64,000 nucleotides of DNA, taken from positions 987,001-1,051,000 of the forward strand of contig JAOTOM010005149.1 in the NCBI GenBank assembly GCA_034440615.1. Reading direction: 5' to 3'. The notes beneath the pieces were generated by a model. It did not search any database, was not told where the DNA came from, and saw nothing but the letters and a program-made list of their open reading frames with translations. The position numbers were made by a program, and so were the translations under genes. Shown in pieces: positions 22,853-38,480 of the stretch (position 1 is its first letter; each line of letters opens with the position of its first letter). The stretch comes from Ashinkailepas kermadecensis (lineage: Eukaryota; Arthropoda; Thecostraca; Neolepadidae).

Positions 22853-25800
22853 GCGAACCAGTGCGCGCAAACAACAGCGCACTATTTGCCGAGAAGCCGA
22901 TCGACCGGCTCCGTCCGAACAGGTGTAGCCGCCGGCACGCGTGCCAGTTGTGTACTGCCTGCTGCCTGGTTGGAACTTCGCAAGTGAAGCGCAACAGCGA
23001 CGGCGGCAGCGGCAGCGACGGCCACCGGGGCTGGCCGGGAAATCTCGACAACACTCCGCCTGGCAATAGGTGGAGAGGAGTCCGTTGATGTCGCCGCGCA
23101 CGTGCGCCGATCCGCCGAGCACGACCGGCCCGCCACGTTTGCTCGTCACCTCCGACGATCGGCCGAACTTCGGTGCCGACGGCATCGACGGCGCCGACGG
23201 GCCGGTAGGCCGGCATCTGCGCGGTCGATACATTTCCAGTCGACTTTTCCGATGGTTGTAATTTGGTGCAATCATTTTCTCTTGTTGTCTCCGGGGACAA
23301 TGCAGCGTAATGATTGCAGGAGGCTGGTCGCCATGGCGACGCCGCTCTGGCGGAAGACGACATAAATATGGCGCCGGTCGTCTCTCGAGCGCGCGTGACC
23401 GGCTGACTGGAGAGCGCCGCACAAAGGACGCAAATTACAAGATGCGAAAGTTGGCACTTTTCGGCGAGCGTCGCCGCCCCCGGACGCCCGAAGGGAATGA
23501 CAAATCAGCTGTGTCGCGTAACGCCTGCTGGGCTTCGTCGGCAGGTCGACGCATAGCTGGGAAGCAACAGCCAATGCGCCAAGCAAACGCAGGGGCGTCG
23601 TTTAAGAGGTGAAGTCCAATCGAGGGACACTGAACACTGAGGCTTTCTGTGTTTGTCGAAAAGCTATGTGTGATGAGAGGTTAGACATAGTTTTATCCTG
23701 GTGCACGACACGCAATTACTAAATTGTGCCTGACTGTTGGTCGTAGTTAGATGATGTACGTTAGATGATGACCGATGTTTATGAGATTGACACCAGCAAT
23801 GAGTGTATTGGTTTGAACGCTGGGCATCCGTGCAGACCGAGAAAGGTTTGCAATGAAACATATTATGGAGGGCTTGATCAGCAATACGGTACAGAGCCTT
23901 GTGTTTAAATGCACCTTATACAGCCAAACGTTCGGAAGAATTGCTTGCTAGGCCTAATATCACCAAACCAATGCTTGTCCGAGTCCTCCCGGCGCAGTGC
24001 TTCATCCACGAATAAGGCATTTCCCACAACTTCTGCTGCGATTGAAAGCTGTTTAGCGTTGAGTTTTTCGTTTTCTTTCAGGATGAATTGAGGCGCGAAG
24101 GTGTTGAATAAACTGGGCTTACAAGGTGTTAAAATAGGCATGTGCGGCCACGAGAAATGACAATAGAGATCGCCTTTGACGACGGATAGCCGGAATATGA
24201 CGATCTGGCGGATGACGATGTAGGCAACCTGCGATTGGTGGCAAGGCGAAGTCGTCTTTTGCTGTGTCTGCCATACATTCCAATATTCTGAACAGCTACT
24301 TTGCAGAAGCTAGTGTGAACATGGTGGAAAGTGTTGCAGGTACAACTAATGTCATGCCGGTTTGGATCTCTCGTGTTACGACATGTGCATTTAAAGTGTA
24401 TCTGAACACACTAGAAGTAACGTGGGCAGCTGTGCGTGCCACGAAGGCGTCAACATCGTGATGTGATGATAACAACAGCGTACAGCTCATATGGAGGTGT
24501 TCCAGATCGATTGGATATGCGCTGCTGGACATAATTAACCCACGCCGGGCCGGGGGTGGGGCTTACGAGAGCCCCCAGGTTTTTCCGCGATAGCGGTCAA
24601 ATGAGTAGACGCAGACACCAAAATGTCAGTAGCTTATTATACATCTGTCCTGCATATTTTGTAAACATATGAGGCTAAGGTCGTCAAAGGCAAACAAATT
24701 CCGATCTGGATATGTTAATTAGGGTCAAGGTTATTAACCCAAGGGTAGGCCACTTTCCACGTATTCTTACCGTATTCAATGTGAAAATTCAATTTGAGGG
24801 TAATGTGTCATGCCGAAATTGATAAATGACTTGAAATAAGCATTTATGTGTCAAATGTGAATGCCATCCGGTCAGGTCACTTTTAATGTATATTCTACAC
24901 AATACCATATTGTGCAGAATGTTGCTGTTCCTTGCCAAGTAATATCTGAATTCGCTTCAACGTCGCATAAGTCGTACGATGATACTGGATGACAAGCGAA
25001 TGACTTGCGATGACCTGACCTTGTGCAAGCTGACGCGATAAGAACTGATTTTACCTTTCTTTGAAATGACTTCCCATGCAGTGTATGCTTAGGCGAAGGC
25101 TGAAGAGATCGGTTGGTCATTGTGTGCATTGTCCCAGCGTGACCTGAGGTCAGATCACATGGTCAGAAACTGAACAGTTTACAAGGATGTTTCCGTATCA
25201 TATCAGTTCTTCTTGGAACACAATTGTATACTTCAAAAGCGATGCTACGGACGTATTCAAGCTTTAGCATGTTTGACCTGACCATATGTCGTGGCCTGAC
25301 CTGTCCTTGGATGGATGTTAATCAATTACAAATGCTTTGCTTGAATGGTTCTTTTGGAATGTCCCGAAGCATATATCTTCACATTTTCCGGGTAATTATC
25401 CACGTTAAAGGTCATGCCACTGGGTTGGCCTTTCTACCTTTAACGACCTCAGCTTTCCCGAAAACAGAGAAATATAATGCCATATGATGAGATGATATGC
25501 TACCGTATGAAGATGCTAGCTCTAGGCTATATTAGCTTGTCTATGACGTTTTCCCCTGCGTCTCTAGCACGCATAGTTCGGAAGTTGGTTTTCAAGCTTG
25601 ATTTGACACGACCTGACCTATCCTGTCTGGGACATTTTTCACCATGAATAATATAAATGCATTAATCTATGTTAACTCTTGAAAATCAATGTCGAAAGAA
25701 GATAAGCTGTGTCTTTTAAAGCATAATTTCCAGGGACTTAAGTCAGGGCTAGTATATTGACCTAATACGACCTCTGGTGACCTCAATATAGGCAAAATGT

Positions 25801-26130
25801 CGACCTAGGATATGCTTCGGGATCTTCATGACCAGAGCTTTCAAACCATGTTCTGCAGTTCATTCTAGCATACGTCATTGGAAGTTAGAGGAGGGAGCTG
25901 TCGAGCCCCCCCCCCCCCCCCCTCCTCCCCACCCCATTGATCAGCGAATGTTGATTTGCTGACCGGCGCGACGAGGGTTAACAGCAGTTCGATTACTCGG
26001 TGCATGACTGATCACTCTGGCAGTTCGGATTGATCTTCAAAATGCTTCACGTGGTTAATATACTTTTGTACTTGTCATACTGTACTTTGACAACGCTCCA
26101 GTTTTGCAACGTAAATACTAAATGGTTTAA
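22853..26130. other. CpG-rich patch then AT-rich sequence, no gene recognised
   Basis: 22.85-23.6 kb is CpG-rich; the rest is AT-rich. A C17 run is at 25906-25922. A minus-strand frame at 23905-24141 ends in HWFGDIRPSKQFFRTFGCI, which faintly recalls a copia integrase C-terminus, too weak to call. Confidence 0.4.
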
Positions 26131-26400
26131 AAGTTATCTGTCCGTCATTATGCGGACGATACGCAGGGCTCAGTCAGTGTAAGGAAGCATGAATTGAATC
26201 ACCTTACATCCAGAATGGCAAAGGCTGTGGCAGACCTGGAGTGGCTTACGTTTCATTCCATTAAAATTGATACTTCAAAGACACGAGTGACGGTATTCGG
26301 TGGGAACGCCGTGCTACACGGCTTCCAGAGGTCAGCATCCGCTTCAGGATATTCTTTTCAAACTGCAATGCTATTAATGATTTGCAAATTGTCATGAATC
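26131..26400 (+). mobile_element. Decayed non-LTR retrotransposon, reverse transcriptase fragment
   Basis: The plus frame reads KLSVRHYADDTQ, containing the RT catalytic motif YADD, and about 40 residues on it has LEWLTFHSIKIDTSKTRVTV, matching the W...(N)xLKxNxxKTxxxxF block that follows YADD in CR1/L2/Jockey-type reverse transcriptases. The frame is open from 26131 to 26397, with a stop codon directly upstream and decayed sequence after it. It is an inactive piece; the CR1/L2-like assignment is from motif spacing only. Confidence 0.65.
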
Positions 26401-28170
26401 GGTATTTAACATTTGACTCGCACACTAACCAGCTGGTATAGGCAGGTACACAGGGGGAGGGGGTCTTTCAGGTCTGTCACCCGCCAAGCATGGTCTACCT
26501 CATAAAGTAATTTTGACTCTAGTTACTCTAGTCATGTCTATCATCTGGCACCGCATATCCAACTACGGCACACATGGGCAGGTTTGGATCCACAGAGTAC
26601 ATACACTCATTAACCTAAGTGCACGCGTGTGGTAAGGATAAATGTGATCATATCTCTGGCGACCTAAAACGTCTTGCACGGCTGAGCGCTCAACAACTGG
26701 TTCAGTAGCATCGCATTTGCTTCATTAATAATTTATCACTTCTGATCAGACGCTTGGCATCGCACGGTATTTCACAGCTATGACCCACCAACATGATAAT
26801 CGACACCATGGGCAATTGCAGTAATCGTGGGTTAAAACACAAGCCCACCAGCGACGAATATATTTTAGCGGTGTGGCTCCACTTTTCGTTTATGACCTTA
26901 GCGGTGCTTAGCCTTTTGCTAAGCAGTCATCCATGATTGTGCTGTTTCGTACTGGGAAGTCTCCATCTTCGTCTTTCTTCCAATATTTCTCAGTTTTCTT
27001 TATTCGACCTCGCACCAACTCTTAGTTTCCACGAATATATGGGAAACTCCGTCCATGGAATCACATCCATAGGACGCCGACTTCTCTTCGCTCTCCGTCA
27101 CACTTCAGACAGGTCCGTACTTCAGTACCGCTGTCTTTTCTTCTTGTGATAGGAATGTCTTCCTTTTCTGTCCGTACGCCCAGAAGCTCGAGATTAGTTA
27201 TATAAAGAATGGCATCCATGTAAGCGCACTCATGGTTTGTCATACTTCGTATGTGTTTTTCCGCAATGTCTGACTGAAACGCTCCTGTCCTACGCTGTCT
27301 TCTTCCACAGGTTAGAACTCGGTCCATCTTAGTGGCCTTTCCACAGCCACGTGCTCATCTTCATCCCACCCACCCCGAACAGCTTCCATGGGCAGGAACA
27401 GCGATGTTGTGACCCTGTGACCCAGGTGCGATGCCATCAATTATCTGTTGACGTTGCCCTGGCATCGTTTGTGCCCACTGTTCACACAGTGTCGCTTCGG
27501 CCAGCCAGGTAGCAAACAAACCAAAACTCTCTGTCTTCTGCCGCGCCTGCAGCCATCAGCCGCAGCTTTTCAGACATCTGGCTGGCAGCCTCTTTTCAAC
27601 GAGGATGTAATAAGCTAAAACATCGGACAAGTCATCTGTTCATGCGTGCTCTTCCAGACTTGACACCGAAATTTGCACCCGGTCAGACTTCCCAGTGCCT
27701 TGGATGAGTCGGGACGAGCTGGCCCCGCCTGGCGCAGCTCCTCCAGGTGGTGATGTAGGCACCGTCCCTCACCGCTATGTCTGTGTTGCAGCTCACTCCT
27801 TGCCTTGGCATGTTCAGCTTCTGTTGGTCTGCATGTCCCAGTCCATTAATTTGACTGGCTCCGGGACATACAATTTTTTAGCTGAGTAACCTTGAATCAT
27901 TCGGGTATACTTTCATTGCCGAAAAAGCATCGAATGTCGGTTTCCACTCGTCTTATTTGGTTTGATCGCCAGAAAAAATCCGCAACTGAGGTTTATCAAG
28001 ATCATGGGAGGTCTAGGTTTTGGGGTATGGTCAACACGACTCATAGCCCTCTCTGGTTTCCGGCGACCGTCACGTTTCGGGTAACCGTTGCCTGCACGTG
28101 TAGTGATGCTAGTTGGAAGACCCATCTCAATGAAAAGACGGAAAACGGATAGTCAGTACGATTCCCGCTG
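26401..28170. other. AT-rich sequence, probably LINE remains and unique DNA
   Basis: The first few hundred bases may be the decayed 3' part of the LINE fragment. No intact frame or domain is seen. Confidence 0.4.
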
Positions 28171-28511
28171 CTGGCACCAACCTCATGGTAATGCTGTGAC
28201 GCCTCCCACGGCTGGCACCAACCTATTGGTGATGCTGTGACGCTTGCTCTGCTGCCGTCCCACTGCTGGCACCAACCTCATGGTGATGCTGTGACGCTTA
28301 CTCTGCTGACACCAACCTCATGGTGATGCTGTGACGCCTCCCACGGCTGGCACCAACCTCATGGTGATGCTGTGACGCTTACTCTGCTGACACCAACCTC
28401 ATGGTGATGCTGTGGCACTTCCCAGTGCTGGCACCAACATCATAGTAATGTTGTGACGCCTCCCACTGCTGGCACCAACCTCATGGTGATGCTGTGACGC
28501 TTACTCTGCCG
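28171..28511. repeat. Tandem repeat, about 42-bp unit, eight copies
   Basis: The core CTGGCACCAACCTCATGGTG then ATGCTGTGACGC alternates with two linker types, CTCCCACGG/CTCCCACTG and TTACTCTGCTGA, giving a mixed higher-order pattern. Confidence 0.94.
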
Positions 28512-30839
28512 CCGTAGCAGCCGGCAACACTGGAAAGGGCAACACAGCGCACTCGCGGGCACGCGAAACTGATGCAATCCTATTACGAGCTGCTTGGCTT
28601 GCAATTGGAATTGTGGTCCGAATTATGGTCAATTTGCATGCTGATATACTCCGACCATGCATCCTCGCATAGTTATGTGTTGCATTGTCTGAGAATGCTC
28701 GCTGCCCAACGTTTGGGTTATATCCAGAGCGGCAGCGTACAACTGATCTAGTTCAGAAATTGCACTGGTACCATTCGATATGTCGCCACGTTCTATATGT
28801 GGGTGAAGCTTGTTTTGCCCTGTATGCACCTCACTGATGATTCGATGCACTGATGCTGTCATAAAAACGTGCCGCCATTGTCCTGTTTGGCGATGATATC
28901 TCGTATGCATTCTGCTTGACTGATCCAACTGTAGCACATCTGCACGTCTTCTTATACTTGCCCTGTCCGCCCATTTCTTATTGAATCAAATTCGAATCTG
29001 GGTCGCATGCACCGCAATTGTTCTATTGACTCCTCACATTGTGTCCTTAGAAGCGTAATCTGGCTTAAGTACTTTATTGCTTAATGTATCAGATAAACAT
29101 TAATGCAGTGCTTCACATATTTCTGAGGAGCCTTCTTCCTTTTTTGTTCTCTACAAATTATCACTCTTTAAACCCTCATGCAATATTTCACGCGAACCAA
29201 TCCCTTCACTGACCTCAGTAACAACGAAGAAGAATTGAATTGGACGTTCATATTAGATAACAAATTTGTCACGCGATTCATTGGCAAACTAACCCCCATC
29301 ACTCCATGCAACCACAGTCTTGCCGCAGAGGCACAATGCTACGATTCCAAGATTGTTGTGGATTGCTATTTTCATGCCGAACCTGATAATCTCCGAGGCA
29401 GCGATACCCACATGGCTGTTCATCTATGTAATCTCAATATAAGCGCCTCAATCTGCAGCATCACAACGACCCATATTTAATATATTTCGCATCGTTTCTT
29501 AGAAAGTCATTCTTCTCCTATATTTGTATGTTCTAGGCTCCTTTTATAATGCAATGCGACCTATTGTTTACTTGTCAGCACCAATGTTTTCTCATTCTAC
29601 ATAATGTGGGGTAATTCGCAACTCCAACGATGTGGGCAGCTTTTCAATTATACTAGCGACATCCTTTCTTATATGTACCAATTGGAATGGAAGTCCCACA
29701 TAGAGCATATTCGGATAATATAAATAATCGAATGAAGTAATTGAACGGGGCCAATAACTTAGTGCATACCAATTTACACAGGCAAAAAATAACAGGTAGA
29801 AAGCAACCAAAATGGGCGGAGACACCTGGCAGAAAGTGCTACGTTAGTACAGACCCTTGCTTCCTATATTTAGAGCGAGCATGAAAAAAAACGTATGGCC
29901 GCTTCAATTCCAATAAAAGTTTTATATTCCTGTGAAATAGAACGCGGTATCTCTAAACCACCCCCAGATGTGCCGTTGGTAGCTATGCGTAATGCATATG
30001 CTCACGTTTGCTGATCTTATCTATGCAAGGAATATGGTGCACAGGCCATAGGATGGTAGCTTTTAGTGTCGACGGAAGCGCTTGATATTGGCCTAATGCT
30101 TCATGTGTGCATATATCTGACTACGCACAGATATATGCACTACGACTACGTCGCGTTCTCCGAAATGAATTACAGTAGGTTAAGTCAAATGAACACCTCG
30201 AGCTCCTTTGTGATTAAAAAGATACCATTATTTACATATAAACATAGAATGTCTTTGAACGTTGAACATGAACGTGAACTTCCGTCCAATCATGGCAACA
30301 AAGGTTCAGAGATCGCCATACTCTGTCAAAATCACCGTAAATCCATCATTTTGGAGCAAAAAGCTACCAGCCTTCATCCTCAATCCTCGGTTTCACACTC
30401 GTATAATGGTACACCACAATGCTTTGGAACCGGTAGCCAGACATTCGACATGGACTCATATAGTGTAACAAATGATGGTCAGTAATAACCTAAAGCTAAT
30501 AAAGTTCGCTATAGCAGACATTAGCAGCACAGTGGATTTCTTTTCGACAGGGAACACCAACATCCGCTAAGGGGATATACTATATACTAGGCTAACGAAT
30601 TGTAATAATACGTCAATCAAGAATCGCGAGGCAGTCAATCAAGAATCTTCCGCGAGGAAGAACAATCGATTACAGATCGTTGCAAAGGTGGCTTCGTTAT
30701 TTAAGTTTTGATAAATGTGACATGATGCGATCCTAACGGAATGCGTTCTATCATGCGCGATACTGTGATATGGAGGGCTGTCTGGCCATCTTACTTTACA
30801 TGTCTGGCCAGTACGGTTACTCGGTCTGGTCGAATGATG
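28512..30839. other. AT-rich sequence, no gene recognised
   Basis: Open frames at 28629-28937 (minus), 29178-29480 (plus) and 30066-30485 (plus, 139 codons) have no domain I know. Confidence 0.4.
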
Positions 30840-30921
30840 CATTCTTCGGTTAGTCTGTCGGTCATTCTTCGGTTAGTCTGTCGGTCATTCTTCAGTTAGT
30901 CTGTCGGTCATTCTTCGGTTA
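30840..30921. repeat. 23-bp tandem repeat, 3.5 copies
   Basis: ATTCTTCGGTTAGTCTGTCG followed by GTC repeats, with one CAGTTAG variant. Confidence 0.95.
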
Positions 30922-31439
30922 TATGTCAGTCTATGCTTGCTCATTCTCAAACATCTACAATACACGCAACAGTTGGTCCGGGTGTGTAAATTTGAAAATA
31001 TAAACTACTCGATGTTTTATGTGACTTGTACCTATCGACATGCAAAGCCGATGCATCTTCTGTGAGAGATGGACAGGCCACCATCAGTAGCGTAATTAGA
31101 ACACAGTTTCAGAGGGGGATGAAAGCAAGATCAAGGTTTAGTCAAGTGACTGTGATTTATGTCCGTTGCCACATGAAAACCTAAGTGTGCCCTTCCCAAT
31201 GGACGCCGTGTGCAGTCAGTATACTCTATTTGTGTTATTACGGACTTAGCCTTGATTGTTTTTCAGGATTGCAAATAATTTGCTTTTTAGTAGCCTACAT
31301 TTCTAACTTCCTTTTCTTCAAATACAAGCTAAAACTGCTGTATTTCTATTACTGTATGAACTGGTACTTTCCTTCCAATTCCTGAGCTTACAAGTTTATC
31401 ATGGTAGGCATTGAGACGAGGTGGTGTCAGTGAAACGTG

Positions 31440-31446
<7 letters not shown>
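30922..31446. other. AT-rich sequence, nothing recognised
   Basis: No repeat or coding feature seen. Confidence 0.4.

Positions 31447-31495
<49 letters not shown>
31447..31495. repeat. (TA)n microsatellite
   Basis: About 49 bp of alternating A and T; open frames reading YIYIYI over it are artefacts. Confidence 0.98.
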
Positions 31496-31498
<3 letters not shown>

Positions 31499-31940
31499 GC
31501 GATCTTAAACGTCAGTCGCGTGGAATAAAATGGCGCTGCTCTCTGCTTCCACTTTTCAAAAACGATTCTACTGCACTGATGCCCACCATCAGTATGGTTA
31601 AATTGTTGCATACATGGTAACAGTGCCGGCAAGGAATCCGCTCATAAGTTCAGAGGAACAATTTTGACTTCTATAACACCTCCAGACGATACCAACCAAT
31701 GCCAAGAAGCGTAATTCCATCCAACCCGCAGTGACACTGTGCACAACTCGTGAAATAATCGGAGTTTGTTCCAATAAGAATTGCGATGCAAACTGCAAAA
31801 TGCATGCCACTTTCGGCCTACTAGGGTGATATGCATGACTATTTGTATTATTCCTATTGGCCGCTGCTTAATATTGCTATTGCCATGGCTGACTTGCTTG
31901 CTATTGCTATTTGTTTATTGCTATTGCTATTGGTATATCT

Positions 31941-32101
31941 TGGTTGGTTATTGGTTTTACGACACGTCGACTGTTGAGTCATATAGCGTCGCCAATCTCT
32001 CACGCCGATTGGCCGCGGGCGAAGTGTAGCGACAGGTGAGACTCGAACCCACAATCTTTCGATTGTGAGACGAGCATCTTACCCCTAGACCACTCGTCGC
32101 C
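31941..32101 (-). mobile_element. tRNA-derived SINE, copy B, with perfect target-site duplication
   Basis: On the minus strand it starts with a tRNA-like head: GGCGACG pairs with TGTCGCT, TGGTCTAGGGGTAAGATGC is the A-box region and GGGTTCGAGTC the B box. It continues with CCAATCGGCGTGAGAGATTG and GCGACGCTATAT, nearly identical to copy A (2288-2454), and ends GTGTCGTAAAACCAATAACC. CTATTGGTATATCT occurs on both sides (31927-31940 and 32102-32115), a perfect 14-bp duplication. The anticodon stem is mispaired, so it is a SINE and not a tRNA gene. Confidence 0.93.
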
Positions 32102-32115
32102 CTATTGGTATATCT

Positions 32116-35354
<3,239 letters not shown>

Positions 35355-35358
35355 TGAA

Positions 35359-35754
35359 CTAGCGGGAAGTTAACCAACGAAGAAGCTGGTTCGACTAAGC
35401 TAATTGAATGGAAGTATAACCAGCTGAATGAATGAGGAAATTCACTCTCCCGCCCTGGCGTTCATCAGACATTTGTGAAATTTGAGAAATACATGGAACC
35501 ATTTTAGGTTGACAAAAAGGTAAAAGTAGCCCAATCAAATCAGACGATCTCATTTGAATCAGAAGTCTTCTGGTTTTATTGGGCTACTTTTTTCCTTTTG
35601 TCATCCTAAAATGGCTTGGTGAATTTTGCAAACTTCACATATGTCTGATCAACACCAGGGTGGGAGAGTGAATTTCCTCATTCATTCAGCTGGTTATGCT
35701 TTCATTAAATTAGCTTAGTCGAACCAGCTTATTCGTTGGTTAACTTCACGCCAG
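35359..35754. mobile_element. 396-bp fold-back MITE
   Basis: Nearly the whole element is one inverted repeat. The left arm starts CTAGCGGGAAGTTAACCAAC and the right arm, read on the other strand, starts CTGGCGTGAAGTTAACCAAC; pairing continues through GCTGAATGAATGAGGAAATT and AAAGTAGCCCAAT to a central spacer of about 35 bp that contains CAGAAGTCTTCTG. TGAA flanks both ends (35355-35358, 35755-35758), a probable 4-bp target duplication. There is no coding capacity; the superfamily is not determined. Confidence 0.93.
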
Positions 35755-35921
35755 TGAAGCCCTATTTCTTAAAAGATCCCATCAGAAAATCGCGAATGCG
35801 CTATTATATAGAGCGCCTCAAATTTCACTGACGGTATCTTGCGAAGTGGAAATGCTACATTCGATCACCATTTCCCTACGTAAAGCAACGTTGTTAGGTG
35901 GAATATACTCATTGCGGCATA

Positions 35922-36029
35922 CACTGGTGGACACCTACGCTGGACATGGTGGAACAAATACACCCACCCCTTCCACTGGTGGACACCTACGCTGGACATG
36001 GTGGAACAAATACACCCACCCCTTCCACT
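35922..36029. repeat. 52-bp direct repeat, two copies
   Basis: CACTGGTGGACACCTACGCT begins at 35922 and 35974; copies are identical through GAACAAATACACCCACCCC. Confidence 0.96.
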
Positions 36030-36169
36030 GCGTGGCAGGGACCCTCAACTGCTTGTGTTCAAATGTGTGCGATTATGCAGTGTACGTACCGTCCAGTTGT
36101 ATTTTTTTGCCAGCCAGGCTTTTATTTGGTGCTGTGTGTCTTCGGAGAACGTACATTTGAAGTTTGCGG

Positions 36170-36352
36170 ATGGATGCTACCCCACTACCCAAGTGGCTGA
36201 GTTTAGGGGTGTATGCTACCAAGTGCCCGAGGTCAGGGAATGGGTGCTACCCCACTACCAAAGTGGCCGAGGTTAGGGAATGGGCGCTACTCCGCTACCC
36301 AAGTGACCGAGATTAGGGGATGGATGCTACCCCCCCCCCCTATCCAAGTGGT
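36170..36352. repeat. Degenerate tandem repeat, about 40-bp unit
   Basis: ATGCTACCCCACTACCCAAG then TGGCCGAGGTTAGGGAATGG, four to five copies, the last with a C10 run. Confidence 0.9.
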
Positions 36353-36787
36353 AGAGCCTTTGCGCTTGTCGTGCTTGTTTCGTTCTTCCGATGGAGAACT
36401 GCCTGACAGTGGCACGAGCTTCCCTTGAAAACAAAATATAATGAAATATATGGCTGTCTCTGGACCAAAGCAATCCTGTCAATCAAAATAAAATGTTCTT
36501 GGCTCTTTAGTTCATTCCCGTGCCACTTGTGATGCATGTCTCAATTCCTCTCTCCACATATCACATTACTTACAAACGGCACACTTCGCTATGCCTTAAT
36601 ATTGATTTGCTTCATTTCTTCTTGAAGACTGCAAAAATTACTGAGGGGTCCCGGGGGTAGATGCGAATACTGCTTGTTAAATTGCCAATGTTATTATGTT
36701 TATCGCGCAGTAACTGCTGGATCTTTGCCATCCGATGAAGTGGTGTAAAAGTTCACTTGCATTCATATGCCAGTACAGTTTTCAGTG
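36353..36787. other. Unique AT-rich sequence
   Basis: No feature recognised. Confidence 0.4.
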
Positions 36788-36945
36788 TCACATTAGTTCA
36801 GAACATTGTGCTTTGATTGGGGCCATGTCAAGGCGCATGTTACATTAGTTGAGAACATTGTGCTTTGATTGGGGCCATGTCAAGGCGCATGTTACATTAG
36901 TTGAGAACATTGTGCTTTGATTGGGGCCATGTCAAGGCGCATGCA
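36788..36945. repeat. 52-bp tandem repeat, three copies
   Basis: ACATTAGTTGAGAACATTGT starts at 36790, 36842 and 36894, continuing through GATTGGGGCCATGTCAAGGC. Confidence 0.97.
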
Positions 36946-37649
36946 ATTGGGCCCATGGGTGCACCTGGACCTGATGCAAAGGACTTCTTCCCTGTGCTAC
37001 AAAGGGAATCAACCACAACTTTGCAGGGCAGATGCACAGGTGTCGGTTTATACAAATGATTTGCATCACCAAAAAATAAAATTTATCCAGTTTCTTCTGG
37101 AACCACTGATATGTCCATTGCAAGCTACTTAAAAAAAGCAGCGTGTATCGACAAATCATTTACCGCATGTTCAAACGTGTCCAAAGGCGCTGCCGCACTG
37201 TTCCGTTCGCCTACTCTCCAAGACGTTCATGTTCGTAAAATACATATTTTCATCCTTTCTATATTCATATACTGATACATCCTACATCGTACACATACAT
37301 TCGTGATCACGGCCGAAAGTTACAACCCTGTACTCATTTTCGGTATGTATAATGTTATGTACACGCAACACCCACAACGCCACAGATATCTGGCACGCAG
37401 CAGCCACCTGATGAATCTATGTACAGTGGGTAGGGCGCCCCGCCTGGCGCAGCCTGGCATCGTGCAGCTGACGAGCGACACTGTCGCCGCGCTCCAGGAC
37501 ATTGTGGAGACAGTTGGCCGGTGCAGAGCGGACACCGGCCACAGGGGTACTACAACCAACTGTGCAGATACGCTAAACATGAAGACGGTGGGTCTACTGC
37601 GGCAGAAGGTTGAAAACAGGCAGTTTCAACTGGCCGGACAGCTGGTCAT
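36946..37649. other. Sequence downstream of Dll, no gene seen
   Basis: No recognisable coding feature. If the Dll transcript is long it could end here; TATAAA-like words on the minus strand near 37047 are not convincing polyadenylation signals. Confidence 0.4.
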
Positions 37650-38480
37650 CGCGGGATCCGGTCTGACAGGTGGTCATCACGGGATCCGGACCAACAGCTG
37701 GCCATCACGGGATCCAGACCCACAGCTGGCCATCACGGGATCCGGCCCGACAGGTGGTCATCGCGGGATCCGGCCCAACAGCTGGCCATCACGGGATCCG
37801 GCCCGACAGGTGGTCATCGCGGGATCCGGACCAACAGCTGGCCATCACGGGATCCGGCCCGACAGCTGGTCATCACGGGATCCGACCCAACAGCTGGTCA
37901 TCACGGGATCCAGACCCACAGCTGGCCATCACGGGATCCGGCCCGACAGGTGGTCATCACGGGATCCGGCCCAACAGCTGGCCATCACGGGATCCGGCCC
38001 GACAGCTGGTCATCACGGGATCCAGACCCACAGCTGGCCATCACGGGATCCGGCCCGACAGCCGGTCATCACGGGATCCGGCCCGACGGCTGCCCATCAC
38101 GGGATCCGGACCAACAGCTGGTCATCACGGGATCCGGCCCAACGGCTGGCCATCATGGGATCCGGCCCGACAGCTGGTCATCACGGGATCCAGACCCACA
38201 GCTGGCCATCACGGGATCCGGCCCGACAGCTGGTCATCACGGGATCCGGCCCGACGGCTGCCCATCACGGGATCCGGACCAACAGCTGGCCATCATGGGA
38301 TCCGGCCCGACAGGTGGTCATCACGGGATCCGGCCCAACAGCTGGCCATCACGGGATCCGGCCCGACAGCTGGTCATCACGGGATCCAGACCCACAGCTG
38401 GCCATCACGGGATCCGGCCCAACGGCTGGCCATCACAGGATCCGGCCCAACAGCTGGTCATCACGGGATCCGGCCCAACG
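37650..38480. repeat. 28-bp array with GGATCC in most units, about 29 copies
   Basis: CATCACGGGATCCGGCCCGA then CAGCTGGT repeats for 830 bp. Nearly every unit carries the BamHI palindrome GGATCC and most carry CAGCTG. Recurring variants (CCAACAGCTGGC, CAGACCCACAGC, CGACGGCTGCC) form higher-order patterns. Because 28 is not a multiple of three, all plus frames read a 28-residue repeat (HHGIRPNSW...), an artefact. Confidence 0.97.

Noticed and set aside
23905..24141. Copia-type integrase fragment on the minus strand (HWFG...FRTFGCI)
   Set aside because: Only a short faint resemblance; neighbouring sequence shows no other integrase or reverse transcriptase motif.
32030..32101. A tRNA-Val(CAC)-like gene on the minus strand
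   Set aside because: The anticodon stem is broken and the unit lies within a 161-bp SINE bounded by a perfect 14-bp duplication.
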